From Glycine soja (Eukaryota > Streptophyta > Magnoliopsida > Fabales > Fabaceae): a stretch of 64,000 nt of DNA. A program made the translations under genes and the position numbers. Every line of letters begins with the position of its first letter. Positions within the stretch are counted from its first letter, which is position 1. This document shows positions 54,906 through 64,000 of this stretch, piece after piece. Below the pieces are notes generated by a model, which searched no databases, was not told the DNA's origin, and was given only the letters and a program-made list of their open reading frames with translations. The stretch covers positions 12,915,731 through 12,979,730 of the forward strand of contig NC_041008.1 of NCBI RefSeq assembly GCF_004193775.1. Reading direction: 5' to 3'.

Positions 54906-55817
54906 TTTTTTTGTGCTTTCTGTTCAATAATGGTAGTAACTATATGTGAAAATATAATTATACTTAAGGTCTCATATGAGACTTAATTCAGCAATGAAAT
55001 TATACTACTTCGGTCAAAATTCTACAATGAAATTAATATACTATAAAAATTATGCGATACAACTGAAATCATTATGCATAATTATACGTATCCTAATTAT
55101 TACACCTGCAAATTTGTTATTGAAATAAAATTATTACAGCTAGTCATATGTATAACACAATTGTGTGGTTGCTCAAAATTAAAAGTATCCTAATCCTAGA
55201 AAAGAAATGAAGAAAACATAAGTGCAAGTGTAAGCCTGAAATGATATGCAAGGACACAAAGCTATATTCTAAACAAGCACATAATTATTAAAAAGCTATA
55301 TCAACATGACCCAGGAAAAACAATCTGAATCCAGAACCATAAAGAAAATGTGGCAGGATATATACACTGACCAGATAGGTGCATTAGTGACAAAAGACAT
55401 GTTGTGTGCTCCATTACACATGCCATGAATAGATAATCTATGCTCTAGAATCTACGTATTGGAACAAATTACTAGGTTCAACCTAATTATTTTATCATCA
55501 ATTATGTTACTTGATAATCGGGTTAAAACTAAAACAGAAAAAATATATAAGAATAAAAACACTAATAAGGAAGAAAGTGAATTACTGACAAACATATAAT
55601 TAACTCTTATTACTATTACCATTCCTTCTTTTTTCTACATATAAAAAATAATAGATATTATTTTTGAATAATTTTAAAATTGAAAATAGTGCAAAATTTG
55701 TTAAACTAACTTTAATTTAAATGTAATGCTTATTTAAAATCCTAATTATTTATTATAGTGGTTTATTTAATTAAAAGTTACAAGAGAATAAGCAAAGGAG
55801 AGAATACATGGTTGCAT
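54906..55817. other. Intergenic AT-rich DNA
   Basis: No gene, RNA or element end recognised. It lies downstream of the aspartokinase/homoserine dehydrogenase remnant. Confidence 0.6.
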
Positions 55818-58800
55818 CTATGATGGAGCACCAAGATAAGAGGCAAGTCGTAAAATGTCGTTGAATTTTCCACCAGCTGTGACTTGGGCACCAGCTCCAG
55901 GTCCACGAACTATCAGAGGCTGGTTTCTATACCTTCTTGTTGTGAATGCAATAATATTATCTGATCCAGATAATTGTGCAAAGGGATGATCCTTCTTGTA
56001 TCTTCTCAGTTCTACCACTCCTTTTTCATTACTCACATCCACCACTCCCAAGTATCTCAAGACCTTAAAACATAACATAACATGCTCTTCAAAAACCTAA
56101 ACATAAACTAATACTACTATTATGTAGTGAAAAAAATGCCATTATGAGAAATGATAATAACAAAGCCTTTAATTTCTTTTGAGTTATTATAAATTTTCAA
56201 TGCTATTTTGAGTTTCTAATTAGGCGTGTTCATGCAAGAATTGCTCTATTCTCCAAACTCAACAAAAGTCGATCATTATGTTTTTCATGTCATAAAAGAT
56301 GACTAAACCAAATATATATAAGCTCCCAACTTTTCAAAATGCCACACCTAATATATTATCCCACTTTGAATTTCTTTCAAACATTAAAAGTTTTAAACTA
56401 AACAGTTTTGAACATGTAGCTGGCCTTATTTTCTTTTTATCAAAGACAAAGAAGTTTATAACTCTTTTATTAAATAATTTTGATTAGATCATGTGGATGA
56501 AGCAATTAATGTAGCTATTTTTTTCCTATAGTAGTTTAATCAGGATTCCAGAATAATGTCTAGTTACTCACTTCTCCAGAACTCTCTGCATCTTTTAATA
56601 TCTCTGTTAATTCCTCGTCAAATTTTGGCAGTTGTTGCATAAACTCTTCAGCTGATGAACTACCCTACAAGAAATCATCAAAATATTCCTCCTAAGTGTA
56701 ATAATAGTACACAATAAAACTAAGAACTGTATAATTAATAGAAATTGATTCCTACTCTTAATGGTTCTGGCACAAGATTTTCAACGGGAATATCAGAAAG
56801 CTCTAGCTTCAAACCTGATTCCCTTGCAAGAATTATCACCTTTTGAACCACAAGAATTTTAATTTCACTTAATAATCACAACCAAATTAAAGAGGATTGA
56901 GTTAATTAAGCATAAAAAAACTTTCATGCATAAAAATAATATTAGTTCAAGGTCATGAACCAAAAGTTATCTACTTAAAGTCAATTATTAGCAAGACACT
57001 TGAGATTGTTTAAAATATTATTGTTTTATTGAACTTGTGTCTTTTGAATATTTCAATGATTTTCAGAATCTCTAAATTTTAACTAGTCAAAATTGAGCTT
57101 CAAACCAAATACATGATAACATTACATAATACATACGTAAAGCAAATTTGAAATGTAGCTCATGCATAATTTTGAGCCTCAAAATTTAATTTGAACAAAT
57201 CAAACTTAAAAAAACCATCCACATGATGATTTTGGTTCAATTTAATTACATCCCTATGCATAATTCAAAATCTAAGCATCTCTATCGAAACTTATGAGAT
57301 ATCAACCTCGAGAAGACAAGAAGGCACTTTATACTTTATAGACATTACAATAAAATGTTGCAGATATACATTGTACCTTTCTAGCAACATCAATTCCAGA
57401 CAAGTTATCCCTTGGATCGGGCTCGGTATACCCTTCATCCCTTGCTTCAGCTACCACCTCACTAAAAGCCCGACCATCTTTGAAGTTATTAAAGATGTAA
57501 CTCAAAGTCCCACTACAAAATTAGAGGCAGTACCTTAGGATTGTAAGCATAACATCAAATGAACAAAACCTAAAGCCCTAAAGACATCCGTGATCCATGA
57601 AGAGATGTTCTTTCATTTTACTTTTCTCCTTGGAGAGAAAAAACTTCATGAGGAAGACTGAGTGTAAAAACAAAAATCAAAATTCTGAGATGTGAGGTTG
57701 TCTAATTCACAAAATGAGACAGAAAAATAGTTTCAAAATGAACCTGAAGATACCTTCAATTTCCAATATTCTGTCACCAGTCTCAAGAAGGCCACGTAAA
57801 GTGCTGATAATTGGAAGACCAGCCCCAACAGTAGCTTCATAGAAGTAATGTGTGTATGATTGCCTCTGAAGAGCTCTTAATCTCAAATACTGGCCATGAA
57901 TGCAGAGTGAAGGTAAGAAAGCCGCAAAAGTGGATAATACACACACGAGTTACATTACAAAACAAAAAAGTTGTCTATTCCATAAAAGGTGGATCGTTTT
58001 ATTTCATTTTACCTCATAAAGTGGTCCTGAATTTGCCTTCTTATTGGGGGTGATCACATGTATTCCTTTGCGCAGCCAGTCCTCGTAATTGCTTGCAATG
58101 ATGGAGTCGGCTGTGCAGTCCACTAACACAGTGTTTGGTATGAAATGATTTCCGTGCACATGTTGAAAAAAAATTTCTAAATTAGCCACTTCTCCTTTTT
58201 CTTGTCGAAGTTCTCTTCATTTATCTAAGTTTATGCCCCTGAAATCAGAAATTATAATTCATCGTAATTGAATGAGAACCAAAACAATGTGATCAATAGA
58301 GCATAGACAACCATCTCTATCATCAGTGAAATTTCCTTCTTCAGAAACAAAAACAAACTGAATTAGACATATGATATGGCTCATGTGAAAGTTGGTTTAT
58401 GCTCAGATACTTACAGAGCTTGAGCCTTAATTGTTGATTAAATGATTGTAGTATGCTGCTATATTGTATTGGAACTGAATGCTCATGAGCTTCTGGGGTA
58501 AATCATATCCTTATGGGTAGAGTTGTTTTTCTTTGGGATCAGTTATTATGTATACGGTCTCAAATATGATGTCAACTATTTGATGTTGAATTAATAAAAA
58601 CTGAATAATTTGAATTATGTATCATCATCAAGGAGCATTAACTTTGAACCCATGATGCCCATTACACGCTAATCAATGTTAAATTCTTCTTTCAGATTTG
58701 CAGCCTGCATATTACAAAAATTCGGGATGAACCTCAAGAAACCTTCAAGGGTGTTGACATTTTAAAATGGACCAAGAAACCCTAGTCATGTTGGATGAAT

Positions 58801-59396
58801 ATATGTATGAGAACTAGTGTTACTTCATCATTTCAAGTGTCCTATTTAAGTGGCTATGCTAGCATAAGGTCATGTTTTACGATACCAAATTACTTAACAA
58901 CATATGAAAGTACTTTATTATTAAAAACTAAAAACACAAAACAAACATGTAGGAGACTGTCCTCATTAAATTTCATTCTTGGGTATGATATCCTGCAGGT
59001 GAAAATTTGTGGAAGAAAAAGACTAATTTAATTTTGTGCAAAAATAGAGGTCAAAATATATAGCGACTAATTAATTATAAATACATGTAGGTTACTATAT
59101 TATATCCCAAAAAAATGCAGGAAGATGCAAAATTATCTACAAAAAGTTCACTGACCTGATGGCATAGCTGGTCAAGCAGTGTGCTTCCAATTAAGCTAGG
59201 CCCAATAATGGCCATTGCTATTGTGGTTCTTGAGAGAAAAAATCTGGAATGAACAGCCCGTAAAGCCTTTATAGAATCCTATCGCTTAACAACTATGGTA
59301 ATGTTGTACTCAGAACAACCTTGTGCTACAGCACGCACATTTATGTTCGCCTGTTTTCAATTTTAATAACAATTTTGATTTTGACTACACACAAAT

Positions 59397-59432
<36 letters not shown>

Positions 59433-60144
59433 CAACGTATTGTAAACGAAAAGAGGAGAGTAGAAGCCAAAGCATTCGTTAATTCAATGTCACATTCAAG
59501 TTTGATGGATGTACATTTTCTAAGTAGTTTGCATAATTTCATCTTAATTAGTTCATATTATTGCTCTATTTTTTATTTTTTATATAGGAAAGATTGAAAG
59601 AGATATCTGAAAAAAAGGTTGTGTAGGATTCTATTGTTTATCTTTTATTGTGATAGATTAAACAATAGTTTGCATCTTTATTAGTTTGCATAATGCCTAC
59701 AGCACGCACATTTAGATAAGCTCTAAATAAGGAGAATTTTGTGTAAATTAATAATTAGCATAAAAGGTATGTTATTTATACAATAACTCGTATAGGATTG
59801 GTAAAAGAAACTCGTATAGGATTAAATTTATTAGTTTTGGCATCCATTATATATTTGACCCTAATCACTATAAAAAGTATAAGATTAAATTTATTAGTTT
59901 TGACATCCATAAAAAGTTATTTCTAATTCATCTATGCAAAAGACATCTCATTCAAATAAATACATGACTGAAATAAAGTGCAAAACAAATGCACAACAAT
60001 AAGTATCATAATACTAACATAAACCATAGTTTCCAGAATCCTGACCTTAGCCAACGCATCAAAAAGGGTGGCACTAACTCCAGGAGTACTTGCCCTTTTC
60101 TGGCCGACAGCTGCCAAAATACTACAATTTGGAATGATTGCCAC
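55818..60144 (-). pseudogene. Bifunctional aspartokinase/homoserine dehydrogenase, 5'-truncated, three in-frame stops
   Basis: The parent enzyme is plastidial and catalyses two steps of the Asp-to-Thr/Met pathway. Exons, 5' to 3' on minus: 60046-60144 (ACT domain, VAIIPNCSILAAVGQK), 59156-59351 (ACT end, linker, NAD loop), about 58621-58704, 58013-58238 (VLVDCTADSIIASN, VITPNKKANSGPL), 57744-57889, 57377-57512 (YTEPDPRDNLSGIDVARK), 56756-56840, 56572-56663, 55818-56063 (GSDNIIAFTTRRY, C-terminus GAPS). Most junctions keep GT/AG and phase. Stops: TAG 59279-59281, TAG 58669-58671, TGA 58217-58219. The nucleotide loop reads GPSLIG, where the family has GPGLIG. The aspartokinase catalytic domain and transit peptide are absent up to 64000, and CACTA DNA lies upstream. 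It is a segmental, intron-bearing pseudogene, not a retrocopy. Confidence 0.88.
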
Positions 60145-60855
60145 CTGAGAGGCGGCTACATAGTTTAGATTGGAATAATATAACAAGCTTTAATTTAATG
60201 GGTTTTATATTTCGACAAAATATACAAGCACGTAAAATCTAAAAAGGACACGAGTTGAGTTAGCTAGGGAGCCAAAGAGATCATTGTTTATTATAATTAT
60301 TATGTGCACCGGGTGGGGGGGATGTTAGGTGCCCTGAACACATTGTTAGATATATCCAATATCCAGCAATCTGTTAACCAATACCCATGGAAATGACCAA
60401 ACTTTTGCAAATTGCAATATGTGAGAAATTAACTCAACATTAATGAAATAGATCCCTAATTCACGTTCAGAACTCTTAAATAATATAAGGGTAGATCCTA
60501 GGTCCTTAATTATAGAAATTATATCATCGTCCATGCTTCAGCCAACAGTTTTTCAGTCTCAATTATTAATAAATCATGGCATTTGCTTTCTTTTTCCATA
60601 CCATGTTAAGTGGCGTATATTTAGAATATTTATATTGCTTAGTCTGAATCTAATTAATGATGCAAACAAAGTTAGAAATAAGGATACTGATTATTATAAC
60701 AAAGTTAATGATGCAAACAAAGGTATACAGTATACTGATTATTATAACACATAGCTCAAGCAATTTGCCAACTTAAATAAAAATTGAGCGTCTTAGTGTC
60801 AATTGGCATATCCATTAAAATGTACCGATGAATGATGGAAATAAGAAATTTTCAA

Positions 60856-60910
<55 letters not shown>

Positions 60911-61189
60911 TAATCTTAGCCAAAGTTTCACATCAATTTTGGTTCCATAAAGTTTAAATCACAATTTACAAAGCAAGTCTTGCTTGCCTTTGTTGTCTGG
61001 TTTAAGTTATTATTATTCTATTGTCAGTATGAAGTTATTGAAACATATATAAGCAATAAATATAATTGGCTTGCACTTCAAACAGGTTGTTGAGGACAAG
61101 AATACTACTACTTCAAATGGTGTTGCAGTGTCATTATTCAAGAGATGTGTTCTTTATCTTTTTCCTATAACTTGAAGTACACATAGTTT
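60145..61189. other. Intergenic DNA between the pseudogene and CACTA 3
   Basis: No aspartokinase exon is recognisable. It holds a duplicated GATGCAAACAAAG...ACTGATTATTATAACA phrase (about 60659-60750) and a (TA)n tract at 60857-60907. A G-run GGGTGGGGGGG occurs near 60310. Confidence 0.6.
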
Positions 61190-61505
61190 AGTACCTACAA
61201 GGAAAATGACTTTTACCTACAGTCAAAATCTATCACTAGAAGTCCAAAATCCATAGGTAGATGTATAAAGAACTTTGTCCTACAGACGTTTTTTGCGTCA
61301 ACTTTGAGGGGTATATAGTGACAACTAATAGTCTGTCACTATAGGTTTGACCTACGGTACCTACAGTTAAATTTAACTATCACTATAGGTAACACCTACT
61401 ATTTCAAATGTGTAGGTAAAAGATATTAATTTATACCTATAATCTCTAATTGTAGGTAAAAGTCAATTTACTTGTACCTACGGTCTTCTGTAGGTAAATG
61501 TCATA
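61190..61505 (-). repeat. Subterminal repeats of CACTA 3
   Basis: About eight copies of TACCTA or TAGGTA-containing motifs in both orientations (for example near 61211, 61253, 61360, 61398, 61453, 61477 and 61489). Confidence 0.7.
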
Positions 61506-61967
61506 TAATAATAATAAAACTAGTTCCTAATTACACTCTTTGTTGATTATAATTTTTAATTAAATATACAAGAGCTTATTATTATGCTGCACAAAGTATG
61601 AGATCTACTGCAACATGGCCTTTGAAAAGTTACAACAATCTGCTACATACAATTAAATTTTTGTTAGCCTAATTTGTGATTATTGTAACTAGATTGTGTG
61701 CTTTTTAACATATTGCAGCCCTTGATCCATTGTCATTGTGAAATGATCTAGCATTAGTAGTGCTATAGAAAATTTTCCAATTCACTTTGCCTTGTTTTTT
61801 AGTACCATGTTCATAGTCATTCCTAAGAGTATATTTTTGGTGCACCATGACCCTCTTTACATGGAGGGAATCATCACTAAAATGTAACAAGTTTCTAAAT
61901 TTCTAAATGTATAAAAGAGTTAATTCGAGTTGCTGGACAAATAGACAAAGTAAAAACCAAACACTTG

Positions 61968-62062
61968 AACATTTTGTCGCTGGCTCACATCTTCATTACC
62001 ATCTAAATCATGTTCCTGAAATAACATTTTGTCACCGGCTCGCATCTTCATTACCATCTATA
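61968..62062. repeat. Two-copy tandem repeat in CACTA 3
   Basis: CATTTTGTCGCTGGCTCACA and CATTTTGTCACCGGCTCGCA each precede TCTTCATTACCATCTA. The unit is about 55 bp and lies in the 3' non-coding part of the element. Confidence 0.8.
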
Positions 62063-62199
62063 TTTCAAATCACCTCTAGTTAAGATTGTTTGTAGTTTGA
62101 TGATCTTTACTGGTAGAACCATTTGTAGGTACCTAAATTAAAAGAATGTTTTTTCTTTGTAAAGTATCATATCATAGTTAAATCATTGAATAAGTAGAA

Positions 62200-63905
62200 T
62201 TATAAATTCATACCTCTTTTGTGGATTAATTTGTGAAGAATGTTTTGATCTATAGCTTTTAAGACTTGATTAATTTGTGGATCTTCTGCAAATCGTACTT
62301 TAAGCACAACTACAAGGTTTCCAAGCAAATTCTCCAACTTTTGAATTCTATTGTTTGCATAAGAGCTTTGAGATGAACTTGCTTGATGTGGAAGCTTGCC
62401 AAGACAACGCACACGTCCTCTTTTTTCAGGTCCTTTGACTTTTGAATATATATCATTTGTCCAATTAGTAGAATCTTGGGTGCTTTGTAAATTTTGCGAA
62501 CTCTCTGCTTCAACCATTTTCTTTTTTAGTTCATCCTACATAAATACACCTTATAAATTATTATCATACATCAATATCTTGAATACTTCAATATCACTAA
62601 ACAAAACTCATCTCCACATTAGTTACTCCCCCTCACCCCATAACCTTCTATTAGAAAATTGAGCAAAACAAAGAAAAAGTATTGAAATAAAAGTTAAAAT
62701 TCTTACAATTACAATAGCATCCTTTTCAGTAACAATGCTTCCATCTTTTCGAGTTCGAGTGTCAATATAAATTTCTGCCCTAGAAGGTTGCACTCCCTTA
62801 GCCTTTGTTGTCAAACATTAGTTAAGAAAATCAATCATCCTATTTGTATTAAGCAATTTAATAATAAAAAATATAAAAAAGACAAACCATCTCATGAATC
62901 CGTCTTGGAAGATTATTGGTTCCCATGCAATGCAAGTCCTCATATTTTGAGCGGCTCCTTTTGTTGATGTTGCTTATTTTCTATAACCAACAAATATAAA
63001 AAGTCAATAATAAAAATAAACATATAATATATAATTTTTATGTTAGCAAAAGGTTGGTGACATTGTCATGTATACCTGTCCTTTCTCATAACACCAATAA
63101 TGTACTAAATCACGATATTGAGAAGGATCAACCCTTGGATCTGGGATGTGAGCAATCATTTCCTCCTTAGTTTTGCTCTCATCATATTCTTTTGATTTCA
63201 GTTCATATTTAAATTGCCTCCATTTCAGACTTATGTCATCAATCAATATTTTCTTTGTTTGTTCAGTTAATTCAGGAACAAATCGAAACTTACTCTATTA
63301 TGAGTATCATTAACAAACAAAAAAGATCATTTTGTTAGACATTAGAAGACATAAAATTTTACAAGAAGCAAGATGAAACAACACTTATAAAGTTTTATAC
63401 CAGACCTGAATTAATTCAACCATGTCAGTAATATAGTCCTTAGGCATGTCTTTCCAGCTCAGAAAATTGATAGGAGCATATTGGTGTCTCCTTACCAAGC
63501 TCCCAATTGCATTCAATAGAGTTTTCCCTTCCCAACCCATAGGATTACCCCAATGATCTACTTCAACAAGTATGAATTCTCCATTTGGCAAGTCCCACAC
63601 ATCTAGCATATGTGTATAACCTTTGGTTTTCTTTTTACCTAAATCATTCATGGATATGACATTTATCAAACACACACACACACAAATTTGAACTATATGG
63701 AAAAAATAAACTCACTAGTAAATTTAATCTTATCGTATCCTAAAAGATATTCAACTCAAACAGAATTGTACATATAATTCTAACCCAAAAAAGCATATGT
63801 GTATAAATACCTTTAGTTGAACTTTCACTTGCACTTTCAAGAGAAGTATGAGACTGAACATGACTATCTTCTTGTATGTGTTGTTCTGTTTGTGATTGTT
63901 GATTT
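62200..63905 (-). pseudogene. Ptta/En/Spm-like (Transposase_24) ORF of CACTA 3
   Basis: Inferred exons on minus: about 63811-63905 (HIQEDSHVQSHTSLESASE), 63406-63638 (LDVWDLPNGEFILVEVDHWG, GSLVRRHQYAPINFLSWKDM), about 63043-63299 (DISLKWRQFKYELKS, DLVHYWCYEKGQ), about 62887-62985 (NLPRRIHEM), about 62707-62818 (RAEIYIDTRTRKDGSIV) and 62200-62534 (C-terminal coiled coil, NNRIQKLENLLGNLVVVLKV). This order is that of the plant Ptta/En/Spm family. No stop was found inside the exons as read, so it may be an expressed gene rather than a pseudogene; the N-terminus and any TNP2 partner are outside the window. Confidence 0.7.
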
Positions 63906-64000
63906 AGTTAATAAACAATTGTGTTATAAATAATTTAATATAAAATAAAGAAATTAAGTTAATAAAATCTTTATACCTCCTTCAAATTGTGCATTTTCTT

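Larger units (their letters stand above)
61190..64000 (-). mobile_element. CACTA element 3, 3' part, continues beyond the window
   Basis: A degenerate terminus near 61190-61200 (ACCTACAAGGAAAATGAC, compare CACTACAAGAAAA) leads into inverted TACCTACAG / CTGTAGGTA and TAGGTAAAAG repeats (61193-61500). A Ptta-like ORF on minus follows at 62200-63905. The subterminal code differs from CACTA 1. Confidence 0.72.

Noticed and set aside
60346..60534. Minus-strand 62-codon ORF as a missing aspartokinase exon
   Set aside because: The translation shows no aspartokinase motif and lacks suitable splice sites.

Overview
The window is nuclear DNA of a legume, almost certainly soybean or a close Glycine relative. 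It is AT-rich and intron-bearing. It carries a SIRE1-type Ty1/copia retrotransposon with an envelope-like gene, Ogre/Tat-type Ty3/gypsy DNA, CACTA elements with the AACATCGGTTTTT subterminal code, and LTRs studded with the TAATCGATTA palindrome. Only one ordinary gene looks intact, a UDP-glycosyltransferase at 12555-13961 (-). A second host-derived locus at 55818-60144 (-) is a broken, 5'-truncated bifunctional aspartokinase/homoserine dehydrogenase gene. Nearly everything else is transposable-element DNA, much of it nested.

Layout. 1-10333: the right part of a CACTA element on +, with a TNP2-like transposase, a Ptta-like second ORF and a Ulp1-like protease, all carrying stops. Its second ORF is split by a 3.9-kb solo LTR (3956-7862) flanked by a perfect 5-bp duplication. 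10334-18760: intergenic DNA around the glycosyltransferase, with a copia remnant at about 17400-18300. 18763-23589: a Ty3/gypsy element with a decayed RT (gypsy A). 23590-25117: a copia LTR fragment and unassigned DNA. 25118-35888: a second copy of the same gypsy family (gypsy B), split by a complete, young SIRE1-like element (25244-34529; TSD AAACT; two 1001-bp LTRs with two differences seen by eye). 35889-47716: a 5'-truncated Ogre/Tat element with a tandem array in its 3' untranslated region and one 3' LTR. 47717-50568: a decayed copia gag-pol that ends in a (GT)n tract. 50819-53545: LINE fragments. 54385-54900: abutting CACTA-type ends. 61190-64000: a third CACTA element on -, running off the window.

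In the SIRE1-like element gag, pol and the envelope-like ORF all share one reading frame and are separated by two UAG codons. The pol/env UAG sits in the read-through context UAG-CAR-YYA. The most striking unexplained signal is a 26-27 bp module, GATGTC-N6-GATGTC-N2-GACATC or its reverse complement. It recurs 13 times (16 counting both LTRs) every few hundred bases across LTR, gag, pol, env-like and 3' non-coding DNA, in two codon phases and both orientations. A second unexplained signal is TAATCGATTA palindromes arranged in pairs 20-21 bp apart in two unrelated LTRs.

All protein assignments come from motif recognition in the translations; no database search was run. Exon boundaries in the pseudogenes are inferred from GT/AG sites and known family order.
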